64,000 bases of DNA from Myxococcales bacterium (lineage in GTDB: Bacteria > Myxococcota_A > Polyangia > Polyangiales > JADJMO01). The notes below the pieces were generated by a model. That model was not told where the DNA came from. It worked only from the letters and a program-made list of their open reading frames with translations, and did not search any database. The stretch covers positions 434,001-498,000 of the forward strand of contig JADJMO010000006.1 of assembly GCA_016709545.1 (NCBI GenBank), given 5' to 3'. Shown here piece after piece: positions 48,444 to 57,737 of the stretch. Both the position numbers and the translations under genes were made by a program. Every line of letters begins with the position of its first letter. Position 1 is the first letter of the stretch.

Positions 48444-50639
48444 TCACGGCAGCGTGGTGGTGGCCTTGGCGACGCCGACGTGGCCGGAGAAGTCCTCGGC
48501 CATGATGGTGATCTGGTAGGTGCCGGGCAGCATCGGCCGCACGTTCACCTTGAGGTCCTCGACCTTGTCCCACTTCACCTGCAGCGGCAGCTTGAGCGTG
48601 GAGCTCTTGCCGCTCGGATCGACGATCTGGTAGCGCGGCTCGAACGCCACCTTCGCCGCGGGCAGCTTGGCGGGCGTGAACGGCGTGTAGAAGGTCTGAT
48701 CCTTGACCTGGTCGATGAAGTAGCCGGTGAGGAGCTTGCTCCCCGCGTAGCCGGTGACGCCCTTGGCGAACGAGAAGCGGAGCATGACCGTCTCCTCGGG
48801 GCCGCCGAGGATGCGCAGGCCGACGTCGGTGTCGAAGCTCGTCGCGTCGAACCGCCACTTGTGCACGCTGAGCGGGAACTCGAGGCCTCCCTTGCCGCTG
48901 AGGGTGGCGTACATGGGGGTCCACTTGGTGGAGACCATGTTGCCGGTCTTCTTCCAGGTGGTGACGCCCGGGCCCTCGGCGAGCTTCTTGAACAGCGCGG
49001 GATCGGTGATGCCCACGACCTCGACCGGCACCTTGTTGCCGAGGAAGTCCTGCGAGACGATCATGATCACGTTGCTGATGTCGCCGTCGACCGTCGCGGT
49101 CACGGGGCGCTCGCCGCCGAACGGGTTGGCGGCGTTCTTGCCGATCTGGATGTTGGTGATCTTGGGCGCGGCGCCGACCGAGAACGCGTTGCTGTAGGTC
49201 TGCAGCGCGGTCGACCACGGGCTCGTCTTGCCGAACGGGGTCTTCTGGTAGGCCGGCAGGAGCTTCTTCACGCTGTCGGGCGGGGGCAGCCAGATCGACA
49301 GCCCGCGGGCGTGAACGCGATCGTCGCCGTTGAACTTGTCGACGCGCGCCGCGTCGAGCGCGGTGATGACCGACTGCGCCGAGGCCTTCACGTTGGAGGC
49401 GGTGGTCATCTCGCGGATGACCGCGGCGACCTGGACGAGATCGGCGAAGCCGTCGCGCGGGCCGTTGATCGGATCGGTGCGCGGGCCGAACGTGTCGGCC
49501 GACTCGGCCGCGGTGCCCATGCCGAGCTTGCTCGCGTCCATGTTGCCGGCGATCTGGGTGGCCATCGTGTCGACCGCGGCCCGCAAGGCCGGGATCTTCG
49601 ACATGTCGAACAGCGCGCTCGTGACGGTGGGGTCGGGCCCGCCCTTGGCGCCGGGGCCGTAGCTCACGCGCATCGCGTTGACGAACGACTTTCCGAGCGC
49701 GGCGCCGTCCATCAGGGCGGGCTTCTGCACGAGCGGCGCGAGGGCCTGCGTGTACTCGTAGCCCGCGCCGGGCTGCAGCTCCTCGCTCGCCGCCCAGTAC
49801 TTCACGTAGGGGGCGATCGCGTCGGCGACCTCGAGCGTGCCCATGAGGCAAGCGTCGGTCGCGAGCAGGTCGAACTTGGCGAGGCCCGCCTCCTTGAGAC
49901 CCGCGGCGAGCCCGGACTGGAGCTCGGGCAGGGTCATCATCATGGGGTGGGTCTCGGGCGGGGCCTTGTCGTCGACGAAGCCGCCGAGCCAGGCGTTGCC
50001 GTGGTCCTCCATGACGAGCGCGTAGCGCTTGGCGGGGAAGTTCTTCACGCCCCACGCGATGAAGTCCTTGAGCTCCTTCGGGTGAGACATGTCGATCTCG
50101 CCCATGTCGGAGAGGAGCTTGCTGTTGATGACGATGCTGCCGTCGTCCCGCGTGACGAAGTAGCGCCGGGCGGTGTCCCAGTCGCCGTTGGTCTTGTCGT
50201 CGCGCGAGGCCATCGGCGAGCCGGGCGGCGGGCGCCAGCGGTCGATCTCCATCACCACGTTGACGCCCTTGACCGAGCCGACGCGCTCCATCTCGTCGAG
50301 GTCGTCGAGGATCGGACCCTCGAGATCGTTGTCGGCGACGGCGTAGACGAGGACCGTCCACTCTGCGATGCCCGGCTGGGGCGACATCACGGGGGCCGGG
50401 AGCGCGCCGATGCTGGCCGGGATGCCCGGGACGGCCGTGCCGGTGGGCACCGCGACGCCCGTTCCGCCGAGCCCGGGGATGTTGACCCCGGGCGGGAGCT
50501 GCTTGGCCAGATCGGGCGGGATCGGCGGCAACGGCTGGGCCGTCGCGGTCACCGCGACGAGCGAGCCGAGCACCAGCAACGCCCCGGCAGAGACCCCCCT
50601 CGCACCCCTGCGCCATTGCGTGACACCTGACAGTCGCAT
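48444..50639 (-). CDS. Secreted clostripain-family (C11) cysteine peptidase
   Basis: 731 aa. The Sec signal peptide ends around residue 34 (SLVAVTATAQ). A Pro/Gly-rich spacer follows, then the C11 catalytic domain: His213 in LVMEDHGNAWLGG and Cys264 in LLATDACLMGTLEVA, the catalytic dyad of clostripain-like enzymes that cut after Arg or Lys. The C-terminal ~250 residues form Ig-like beta domains (TGVTTW, TYQITIMAEDFSGHVG), probably for binding. Such enzymes are commonly autoprocessed. The ATG at 50639 is strongly supported by a GGAGGAA Shine-Dalgarno; 82 bp separate it from the divergent CAP lipoprotein. Confidence 0.92.
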   Translation of the reverse strand: MRLSGVTQWRRGARGVSAGALLVLGSLVAVTATAQPLPPIPPDLAKQLPPGVNIPGLGGTGVAVPTGTAVPGIPASIGALPAPVMSPQPGIAEWTVLVYAVADNDLEGPILDDLDEMERVGSVKGVNVVMEIDRWRPPPGSPMASRDDKTNGDWDTARRYFVTRDDGSIVINSKLLSDMGEIDMSHPKELKDFIAWGVKNFPAKRYALVMEDHGNAWLGGFVDDKAPPETHPMMMTLPELQSGLAAGLKEAGLAKFDLLATDACLMGTLEVADAIAPYVKYWAASEELQPGAGYEYTQALAPLVQKPALMDGAALGKSFVNAMRVSYGPGAKGGPDPTVTSALFDMSKIPALRAAVDTMATQIAGNMDASKLGMGTAAESADTFGPRTDPINGPRDGFADLVQVAAVIREMTTASNVKASAQSVITALDAARVDKFNGDDRVHARGLSIWLPPPDSVKKLLPAYQKTPFGKTSPWSTALQTYSNAFSVGAAPKITNIQIGKNAANPFGGERPVTATVDGDISNVIMIVSQDFLGNKVPVEVVGITDPALFKKLAEGPGVTTWKKTGNMVSTKWTPMYATLSGKGGLEFPLSVHKWRFDATSFDTDVGLRILGGPEETVMLRFSFAKGVTGYAGSKLLTGYFIDQVKDQTFYTPFTPAKLPAAKVAFEPRYQIVDPSGKSSTLKLPLQVKWDKVEDLKVNVRPMLPGTYQITIMAEDFSGHVGVAKATTTLP

Positions 50640-50721
50640 GGTTCCTCCAGCCGGACAGACGAGCCAACCGAGGCTTTCATGCAGCGCGGCCGGGCCGCAA
50701 GGCTCTGCTACCCTGAACCGT

Positions 50722-51801
50722 ATGCGGTCCTGGACCTTGGCCCTGCTCGCGGGGGCTTTCTGCGCGGCGTGTACGGGCGAGGTCGGCGGGCTCGACGAGG
50801 GCACCGACGACGTGGGCAGCGACGACGTGGGCAGCGACGCCACCGCCGAAGCGTCCCCGACCGATGCGGGAGTCGACTCGACCCTGACGGACACCCCGAC
50901 CACCGACACCGGTGTTGCGCCCGACACCACCGCGCCCCCCGTGGACACGGGACCCGCCGACGCGGGGTCGCTCGACACCGGCCCGCCGACCGGGACCGAC
51001 GCGGTGTGCGCGCGCTGGAAGGGCGATCGCGCCTCGCTCGGCGAGGGAGCGTGGTCGGGCGCCCTCGCGAGCTGCACCGCCGGTGACGTCGGCGCACCGG
51101 GTCGGGCCAACACCCTGAAGCTCGTGAACCTGTATCGCTGGCTCTCCGGACTGCCCGCCGTCGTCGACGATCCTGCGCGCAACGGCACCGCCCAGGCCTG
51201 CGCACTCATGATGCACGCCAACGGGACCCTCAGCCACTCGCCGCCGACCAGCTGGAAGTGCTACTCGGCCACGGGCGCCGGCAGCGCAGGCAAGAGCAAC
51301 ATCTCGCCGACCCCGGCGGTCGCCTCCATCGACCTCTACATGGTCGATCCGGGCAACGCGACGACCATCGGTCATCGTCGCTGGATCCTCTCCAACAGCC
51401 TCGGCCCGATCGGGATCGGCGGCACGAGCGGCTACTCGTGCCTCCAGGTCATCGGTGGCGGCGGCAGCGCGGGCAAGGAGTTCACCGCCTGGCCGCCCGC
51501 AGGCATCGTGCCGCTCGAGGCCTTCGCGCCCCCGGGCTCCTTCTCCTCCGTCGACGCCACCGGGTGGACCGTGCAGAGCGACTCGATCTCGTTCAGTGGC
51601 TCGACCACCGCGACGATCGCCGAGGACGGCGTGGACAGGCCGGTCGACGTCGCGACGCTCGCGAACGGCTACGGCAGCACCAGCGCGCTGAAGATCACGC
51701 CGAAGGGCTGGACCACGAAGGCGGGCAAGTCCTATGCGGTGAGCGTGAAGGGCGCGAGCAAGGCGATCGACTACGTGGTGCAGGTGGTGGCGTGTCCCTG
51801 A
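50722..51801 (+). CDS. CAP (SCP/PR1) domain lipoprotein with DTG linker
   Basis: 359 aa. The signal peptide MRSWTLALLAGAFCAAC has Cys17 as the likely lipidated residue. It is followed by an Asp/Thr/Gly linker (about 20-90) and a CAP-like domain with NLYRWLSGLPAV, MMHANGTLSHSPP (metal-site His) and GHRRWILSN, typical of this fold. The C-terminal ~120 residues form a beta-rich domain. Surface-located; activity unknown. The stop forms TGATCA with the next convergent gene. Confidence 0.85.
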   Translation: MRSWTLALLAGAFCAACTGEVGGLDEGTDDVGSDDVGSDATAEASPTDAGVDSTLTDTPTTDTGVAPDTTAPPVDTGPADAGSLDTGPPTGTDAVCARWKGDRASLGEGAWSGALASCTAGDVGAPGRANTLKLVNLYRWLSGLPAVVDDPARNGTAQACALMMHANGTLSHSPPTSWKCYSATGAGSAGKSNISPTPAVASIDLYMVDPGNATTIGHRRWILSNSLGPIGIGGTSGYSCLQVIGGGGSAGKEFTAWPPAGIVPLEAFAPPGSFSSVDATGWTVQSDSISFSGSTTATIAEDGVDRPVDVATLANGYGSTSALKITPKGWTTKAGKSYAVSVKGASKAIDYVVQVVACP

Positions 51802-52230
51802 TCAGTTGGGCTCGCCGCGACGGAACACCGCGTCCCAGCCGTCGCGGAACGCCTCGCTCGTGACCCGCGCGGGACCCTTGTGTGGCAGCGCCACGCTCGC
51901 CGTGTCCATCGCGCGCACCTTCGGGCGGCCGTCGTAGTGCACCTTCACGTCGAGAATCGGTGACGAGGCCTCCGGGCGCGACAGGCTGACGAGCTCGCCG
52001 TGGATCGGCTCCCCCTCGCGCATGGGGCGGACCACCCCCGCCTCGATCGGGGCGTCTTCGGCGCGCTGACGCAGGATGGCAAAGCTCTTGTCGTCGACGG
52101 GGCCGAGGACGACGGCGCGATCGCGCGGGGCCGGCGCCTCGTGCTCGACGGGGCCCACGACCTCGGCGCCTCCCGTGACGGCGATCTCGGCCGCCGGTGG
52201 GGCTTCCTTGGCCGGTCCATCTTCGCTCAC
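51802..52230 (-). CDS. Hypothetical acidic protein
   Basis: 142 aa, unrecognised. There is no signal peptide. The first third is Pro/Ala/Glu-rich and looks disordered. The rest has the strand pattern GEPIHGELVSLSR, SPILDVKVHYDG and GPARVTSEAFRDGWDAVF, which suggests a small globular fold. Its TGA abuts the CAP gene's TGA (TGATCA), and it is divergent from the OPT transporter with 78 bp between. Confidence 0.65.
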   Translation of the reverse strand: MSEDGPAKEAPPAAEIAVTGGAEVVGPVEHEAPAPRDRAVVLGPVDDKSFAILRQRAEDAPIEAGVVRPMREGEPIHGELVSLSRPEASSPILDVKVHYDGRPKVRAMDTASVALPHKGPARVTSEAFRDGWDAVFRRGEPN

Positions 52231-52308
52231 GCCTTTGCTCTAGCACGAACGGAGGGCCCTACGACCCGCTTGTCTCCCGGCCAAAACCGCCGTCTGGTCG
52301 CGCCCTCC

Positions 52309-54219
52309 ATGAGCTCCCTCGGCGACTCGAGCACCCCTGAACAACCGGCGCCACAGCCTCCCAGCGGCGACACGATCGCCCTCGAGATGGAGTGGGTCGA
52401 GAAGGTCTACCAGGGGGATCACGTCAAGCAGGCCACGGCCCGCGCGATCCTCATGGGGGCGCTCCTCGGCGGCGCCCTCTCGCTGCAGAACCTCTACGTC
52501 GGGTTGAAGACCGGCTGGGGCCTCGGCGTGGCCATCACGGCGTGCGTGCTCAGCTTCACCATCTACAACACGCTGGTTCGCCTCGCGCCGAAGGTCTTCG
52601 GGCCGCCGATGTCGGTGCTCGAGAACAACTGCATGCAGTCGACGGCCTCGTCGGCGGGCTACTCGACCGGCGGCGTGATGACCTCCGCCATCGCCGCGTA
52701 CCTGATCCTCAACGGCAAGCACATCGGCTGGGTCACGCTCGCGCTCTGGACCTTCTTCCTCGCGGTCCTCGGCACCGTGATGGCCATCCCGATGAAGCGG
52801 CAGATGGTCAACATCGAGAAGCTCCCGTTCCCGAGCGGCATCGCCGCCGCCGAGACGCTCAAGTCGCTGCACGCCGAGAGCGACGCCGGCCAGCGGCAGG
52901 CCCGCGCGCTCGGTCGCGCGGCCATGGTCGGTGCGGTCATCTCCTGGTTCCGCGACGCGCACCCCGGCGCCAAGGCCGGCGCCATCCTCAAGAACCTCAC
53001 GCGGTTCAACAAGTTCCCCGAGATGATCGCCTTCCCGGGCGCGACCGGCGCCAAGCTCGCTGCCCTCGGCGTCCACCTCGAGGGCTCGCTGATCTTCATC
53101 GCCGCCGGCGCTCTGATGGGGCTGCGCACCACCATCTCCATGCTGGTCGCGGGCCTCCTCAATTTCGTCTACGTGGGCCCCAAGGTGTACGCGCTCGGCG
53201 GCATCAGCGCGCTCACCGGCAGCGCGATCCGCAAGTGGAGCCTCTGGCCCGGCGCCTCGATCATGGTCGCGAGCGGCCTGCTCACCTTCGCGCTGCAGTG
53301 GCGCACCATCCTCCGAGCCTTCTCCGGGCTCGGGGGCCGCAAGAAGCTCGCCGCCGACGACCCCAACGCGGCCGCCGAGGCCCGCATCGCGGCGATCGAG
53401 GTGCCGAGCTCCTGGTTCGTGGGCGGCATGGCGTTCGCGAGCGTCGGCCTCGTCGCGGTCGGCAAGGTCTCGTTCGGGATCTCGTGGTGGATGAGCATCC
53501 TCGCCATCCTCCTCACCTTCTTCCTCAGCCTCGTCGCCTGCCGCGCCACCGGCGAGACCGACACGACGCCGATCGGCGCGATGGGCAAGATCACCCAGCT
53601 CACCTACGGCGTCGTCGCTCCCGGCAACGTGACCACCAACCTGATGACCGCCAGCATCACGGCGGGCGCCGCCGGCAGCTCCGCGGACCTCTTGACCGAC
53701 CTCAAGAGCGGCTACCTGCTCGGAGCCAACCCGCGCAAGCAGTTCCTCGCGCAGCTCGTCGGCACGGTCGTGGGCACCGCGGTCACCGTGCCGATGTTCT
53801 ACATCCTCGTCCCGACCAAGGACGTGCTGCTGAAGAAGTTCGCCGCGCCGTCCGCCAAGGTCTGGGCCGGTGTCGCGGAGCTGCTCTCGAAGGGGCTGTC
53901 CTCGCTCCACCCGACCGCGGTGCTCGGCATCAAGGTCGGCGTCGCCATCGGCGTGATCCTTCCGCTCCTCGAGCTGCGCTTCCCGAAGTACAAGAAGTAC
54001 ATCCCCTCCGCCACGGGGGTGGGCCTGGCGCTCGTCATCGACGCGCACAACAGCATGATGATGTTCTTCGGGGCGGTGCTCGCCTGGCTCTGGACCAAGC
54101 AGAACAAGGCCAAGGCCGAGGAGTACACGGTGGCGCTCAGCTCGGGCATCATCGCTGGCGAGAGCCTCATGGCGGTGTTCGTGCTCCTGCTCGGCGCCCT
54201 CGAGTACCTCGCACAGTGA
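52309..54219 (+). CDS. OPT-family oligopeptide transporter
   Basis: 636-aa proton-coupled transporter of the OPT family (peptides, or metal-chelate type). It has about 14-16 transmembrane helices. Conserved pieces include ALSLQNLYVGLKTGWGLG, NIEKLPFPSGIAAAETL, SVLENNCMQSTASSAGYS and AAGSSADLLTDLKSGYLLGA. The soluble N-terminus (~35 aa) carries IALEMEWVEKVYQGD. The ATG at 52309 begins after the divergent region with the hypothetical gene. The next gene overlaps its stop (GTGA). Confidence 0.93.
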   Translation: MSSLGDSSTPEQPAPQPPSGDTIALEMEWVEKVYQGDHVKQATARAILMGALLGGALSLQNLYVGLKTGWGLGVAITACVLSFTIYNTLVRLAPKVFGPPMSVLENNCMQSTASSAGYSTGGVMTSAIAAYLILNGKHIGWVTLALWTFFLAVLGTVMAIPMKRQMVNIEKLPFPSGIAAAETLKSLHAESDAGQRQARALGRAAMVGAVISWFRDAHPGAKAGAILKNLTRFNKFPEMIAFPGATGAKLAALGVHLEGSLIFIAAGALMGLRTTISMLVAGLLNFVYVGPKVYALGGISALTGSAIRKWSLWPGASIMVASGLLTFALQWRTILRAFSGLGGRKKLAADDPNAAAEARIAAIEVPSSWFVGGMAFASVGLVAVGKVSFGISWWMSILAILLTFFLSLVACRATGETDTTPIGAMGKITQLTYGVVAPGNVTTNLMTASITAGAAGSSADLLTDLKSGYLLGANPRKQFLAQLVGTVVGTAVTVPMFYILVPTKDVLLKKFAAPSAKVWAGVAELLSKGLSSLHPTAVLGIKVGVAIGVILPLLELRFPKYKKYIPSATGVGLALVIDAHNSMMMFFGAVLAWLWTKQNKAKAEEYTVALSSGIIAGESLMAVFVLLLGALEYLAQ

Positions 54220-55160
54220 ACCCCGCGCGCTACCTCGCGCCGAAGGCCGGCGGCACGGCGCTGGCCCTCGGCACGATGAACTTCGGCAAGCGCACCGACG
54301 AGCGCGCCTCGCTCGCCATCGCCGCGCGCGCCCTCGACGCCGGGCTCGAGCTGTTCGACACGGCCAACGTCTACGGCGACGGCGCCTCCGAGCGCATCGT
54401 CGGCAAGGCGCTCCGCGCGCTCGGTCGCGACCGGGTGCTCCTCGCGACCAAGGTCGGCCTGATGCGCCGCAGCGGCAAGCCCGAGGGGCTGTCTCCGGCG
54501 GCGATCGCGCGCGCGATCGACGAGAGCCTCGCGAACCTCGGCACCGATCACGTCGACCTCTACTGGCTGCACGCGCCCGACCCGGAGGTGCCGCTCGTCG
54601 ACACGCTCGGCGCCGTCGCGCGGCTCGTCGAGAGCGGGAAGGTGCGCGCGTACGGGATGTCGAACTACGCGGCGTGGGAGATCCTCGAGGCCGCCCACCC
54701 TGATGCGCTCGGGGGCCTGCGGCCCGTGGCGGCGCAGCAGATCTACAACCTGCTCGTGCGCCAGCTCGACCTCGAGTACTTCCGCTTCGCCGCGCGGCAT
54801 CGCGTGCACACGACGGTCTACAACCCGCTCGCCGGTGGGCTCCTCGCGACCGCGACCGCGACCGGGGCGCGCTTCACCAAGAACGCCATGTACCAGCGGC
54901 GGTACGCCACGCCGGGCATGGCCGCGCGCGCGGAGGCCTACGCGAAGCTGGCCGCCGAGGCGGGCAAATCGCTGCTCGAGCTGGCGTACGGGTTCGTCGC
55001 CGGTCACGCGGGCGTCGACTCGATCCTCGTCGGACCGGCCTCGCTCGACCACCTCGAGGCCGCGCTCGCGGCGTGCGTGCCGCTCGACCCCGAGCTCCGC
55101 GCGAAGGTGGATTCGCTCGCGGTCGAGCTCGACGGCACCGACGCCCGCTACGCCCGCTAG
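54216..55160 (+). CDS. Aldo/keto reductase
   Basis: 314-aa NAD(P)H-dependent oxidoreductase of the AKR superfamily. The catalytic tetrad is visible: Asp48 and Tyr53 in FDTANVYGDG, Lys79 in LLATKVG, His119 in LYWLHAPDP. The C-terminal cofactor-binding SILVGPASLDHLEAAL is also typical. The GTG start overlaps the OPT transporter stop, suggesting coupling. The physiological aldehyde or ketone is unknown. The stop shares CTAG with the convergent lipoprotein gene. Confidence 0.93.
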   Translation: MNPARYLAPKAGGTALALGTMNFGKRTDERASLAIAARALDAGLELFDTANVYGDGASERIVGKALRALGRDRVLLATKVGLMRRSGKPEGLSPAAIARAIDESLANLGTDHVDLYWLHAPDPEVPLVDTLGAVARLVESGKVRAYGMSNYAAWEILEAAHPDALGGLRPVAAQQIYNLLVRQLDLEYFRFAARHRVHTTVYNPLAGGLLATATATGARFTKNAMYQRRYATPGMAARAEAYAKLAAEAGKSLLELAYGFVAGHAGVDSILVGPASLDHLEAALAACVPLDPELRAKVDSLAVELDGTDARYAR

Positions 55161-55654
55161 GTCGTGTAGCAGCACGCCCTCGACACCACCGCCCGCACCC
55201 GCGCGGTCTCCTTCGCGTCGAGCGCGCCGCACCCCGCGCACTTCGGCTTGCCGCACCCATCCGCGTCGCGGGGAGGATCCGTCTCCGCGGCGAGCACGCA
55301 GCGGTGCGCGGGCGTGCTCCGGAACCGCTGGACGAAGCAGCACTCCGTCTTCGACGGCGGCCCGTGCGTCACGAGCTCGCAGTCGGGCAGGGCGCACAGC
55401 GCCTCGTCGCGCAAGGGTGAGACGCAGGTGCCCTGGGCCGTCACCTTCGGCATGCAGAGGCGACCCTCTGCGTCGAGGCGCCCGGCGGGGTGCGTGGTCC
55501 ACGTGAGCGCGCTCGCGCTGCTCGATGCAGACGTCGACGCACTCGGCGCCGACGACGTGCTCGCCGTCACGCTCACCGAAGCGGCCGCCGGTGCGGGCGC
55601 CGGTGCCTCTGCCCGGTGACACCCCATCAGGCCCACGACGATCCACGCGCGCAT
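55157..55654 (-). CDS. Small Cys-rich lipoprotein
   Basis: 165 aa. Signal peptide MRAWIVVGLMGCHRAE with Cys12 as lipidation site, then a Ser/Ala/Thr-rich stalk (about 25-48). A compact Cys-rich domain follows (CMPKVTAQGTCVSPLRDEALC, CELVTHG, CCFVQRF, CGKPKCAGCGALD, ending ACCYTT). The paired cysteines suggest disulfides or metal binding. An upstream ATG (55744) would lack a proper signal peptide. Convergent with the aldo/keto reductase. Confidence 0.72.
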   Translation of the reverse strand: MRAWIVVGLMGCHRAEAPAPAPAAASVSVTASTSSAPSASTSASSSASALTWTTHPAGRLDAEGRLCMPKVTAQGTCVSPLRDEALCALPDCELVTHGPPSKTECCFVQRFRSTPAHRCVLAAETDPPRDADGCGKPKCAGCGALDAKETARVRAVVSRACCYTT

Positions 55655-55707
55655 GCTCGATCGGTACCACGCTGGTCGCGACGGCGCCCCGGTACTAACA
55701 GCTCCCC

Positions 55708-56466
55708 ATGGACGTCGAGGCCGTGCTCGCCGAATACCGCGCACACGGCTTCGCGCGCCTCGGGCCCGTGCTCGACGAGCCCACGCTCCTGGCCCTCCGC
55801 GCCCGCGCCGACGCCATCATGCTCGGCGAGGTGGTGATCCCGGGGCTCTTCTTCCAGCACGACGCCACGAGCGGCCGCTACGAGGACCTCGAGCTCGGTC
55901 GCGGCTTCATCGGCCCCTCGCTCGACTACCGCAAGATCGAGAAGCTCGAGCTCGATCCGCTCTTCCGCGGCGTCATCGCCCACCCCACGGTCGAGCCGCT
56001 CGTGCGCGCGTGGATCGGCGAGGACGTGGTGCTCTACCGCTCGATCCTCATGACCAAGGGCCGCGACGGCGGCACGTTCTTGCCGTTCCACCAGGACGGC
56101 GGCAACTTCTGGGGCGTCGACCGCAACCCCGACCTGCAGATCTGGTTCGCGATCGACGACGCGCCGACCGAGGCCGGGTGCGTGGAGATCGTCCCCGGGA
56201 GCCACGTGGGTGGCCTCGCGACCCCGCTCGGTGGGGTCATCCCCGCGGACGTCCTGCGCGCGGGGGACGCCGAGGCGCGCGTGATCCCCGTGCCCGCGCG
56301 CGCGGGCGAGGCGATCCTCATCCACAACCACGTGTGGCACCGCTCGGGCCAGAACCGCACCGGCAAGCCGCGGCGGGGGTTCAGCGTCTGCTACATGCCG
56401 GCGAGCACGCGGTGCGTGCGCAAGAAGCGGGCGCCGCGGCAGTTCTTCCGCGTGTTCACGGGATGA
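55708..56466 (+). CDS. Phytanoyl-CoA dioxygenase (PhyH) family protein
   Basis: 252-aa Fe(II)/2-oxoglutarate-dependent oxygenase. The iron facial triad is FHQDGGNFW (His128, Asp130) and distal HNHVWHRSGQNRTG (His211), with the 2-oxoglutarate-binding Arg222 after it. GCVEIVPGSHVGG is the family hallmark. The substrate is unknown. It is divergent from the Cys-rich lipoprotein (53-bp gap). Its 3' end overlaps the convergent secreted TPR-like gene by 11 bp. Confidence 0.92.
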   Translation: MDVEAVLAEYRAHGFARLGPVLDEPTLLALRARADAIMLGEVVIPGLFFQHDATSGRYEDLELGRGFIGPSLDYRKIEKLELDPLFRGVIAHPTVEPLVRAWIGEDVVLYRSILMTKGRDGGTFLPFHQDGGNFWGVDRNPDLQIWFAIDDAPTEAGCVEIVPGSHVGGLATPLGGVIPADVLRAGDAEARVIPVPARAGEAILIHNHVWHRSGQNRTGKPRRGFSVCYMPASTRCVRKKRAPRQFFRVFTG

Positions 56467-57664
56467 CCTGCTCCCACGCGCGCGCCTCCTCGGCGGCGCT
56501 CGTGCACGCGGGCGTGACGACGGCGGAGTAGAGCGCGGCGAGCTTCACGAGGGGGCGCACCCGGTCGTGGCGTGGGAGGTTGCCGCTCTTGATCAGCACC
56601 GGCGCCAGCGTGCGCGCCGACACGCCGAGCGCGGCGTAGGTGCTCGCGATGACCTTGCGCGCGCCCGCCGACGCCACCACGCACTCGGGGCGCGGCAGGC
56701 ACGGCGCGGCGACCCCGATCGCCTCGTCGAGGGCGCGTCGCCCGCCGTCGATATCGCCGAGCGCGAGCTTGGCCTGCGCGGCGCGGATCGCGGCGCCCGC
56801 GGCGTAGGGCGGGTCGTCCGCATCGGCCTTGCTCGCCGTGGTCTTGCGCACGACCTCGGCGAAGCCGAGCGCCTTGCTCCACTCGGCGGCGCGCACCGCG
56901 AGCTCGAGCAGCACGAAGTTCGCGTCGCGCCGCGGCACGTCGAGCTCGGGCCGCGCGGCCACGAGCGCGAGCTGCTCCCTGGCGGCGGCTCGATCCGGCT
57001 CCACCGACGGGCCGAAGCCCGCGTAGCTCGCCTTGCGCAGCAGCGCGCGGGCGAGCGCCACCCGCACCGCGGGCACGCTCGGATCGGCGGGGAACTGGGT
57101 GACGAGGGCCCTGCGCGCCGTGACGCCGTCGTCGACCGCGCGGTCTCTCCGCGCGCGCGCCTCGGCGAGCGCCTTGGTCGCCTTGAGGGTGCCGAGGCTC
57201 CTCGCCTCGTCGCCCTCGACGATCTCGTACGCCTCGCCGAGCCGGCGTAGATCCGTCGCGGTCGCGCTCGACTTCTTGCCCAGGGCCGCGATCTCGCTGC
57301 GCGCCTTCTCGAGGCCGGTGTCGGGCAGGGGAGGCTGCTCGAGCGAGCCGAGATCGATCTCGACGCCGAGCTGCTTGGCCAGCGTGGCGTCGGGGATCGT
57401 GCACCCGGCGAGCGGAGCGGGCTTGCCGTCCGCCACGCAGGTCGACTTGCTCGCGGCCGCGCTCGCCCCGGGAGGACACGCGCACGCGGCGAGCGAGCCG
57501 TCCTTCGCGCAGAACCGAACACGGCCGGCCGGGCAGGTGGCCTTGCCCTCGTCCGCCGCACACACGTGGTCGACGACGGGGGCCGGGGCCGCGGCGAGCC
57601 CGAACGCGGTGCCGAGCACGACGAGCGCGCCGGCGAGGCCACGAGCGGACCGCATCCCTGACAT
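56456..57664 (-). CDS. Secreted helical (TPR-like) protein
   Basis: About 402 aa. The signal peptide RGLAGALVVLGTAFGLAAA is followed by a short Cys-rich stretch (VCAADEGKATCPAGRVRFCAKDG split by small loops, then ACACPPG and CVADGK). A long all-helical region follows, rich in Ala, Leu and Arg, that resembles degenerate TPR repeats (AVRVALARALLRKASYAGFG; AAIRAAQAKLALGDIDGG). Probably a periplasmic or surface scaffold. The ATG at 57664 has GGAGCG 6-8 nt upstream; ATG 57655 is an alternative. Confidence 0.7.
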   Translation of the reverse strand: MSGMRSARGLAGALVVLGTAFGLAAAPAPVVDHVCAADEGKATCPAGRVRFCAKDGSLAACACPPGASAAASKSTCVADGKPAPLAGCTIPDATLAKQLGVEIDLGSLEQPPLPDTGLEKARSEIAALGKKSSATATDLRRLGEAYEIVEGDEARSLGTLKATKALAEARARRDRAVDDGVTARRALVTQFPADPSVPAVRVALARALLRKASYAGFGPSVEPDRAAAREQLALVAARPELDVPRRDANFVLLELAVRAAEWSKALGFAEVVRKTTASKADADDPPYAAGAAIRAAQAKLALGDIDGGRRALDEAIGVAAPCLPRPECVVASAGARKVIASTYAALGVSARTLAPVLIKSGNLPRHDRVRPLVKLAALYSAVVTPACTSAAEEARAWEQVIP

Positions 57665-57737
57665 TGTAGTCGCTCCCACGGCGCACGGCGCGCGCAGGGG
57701 AGGTGAATTCCCCCGAGGGGTCGTTTATGGTCCCTGG

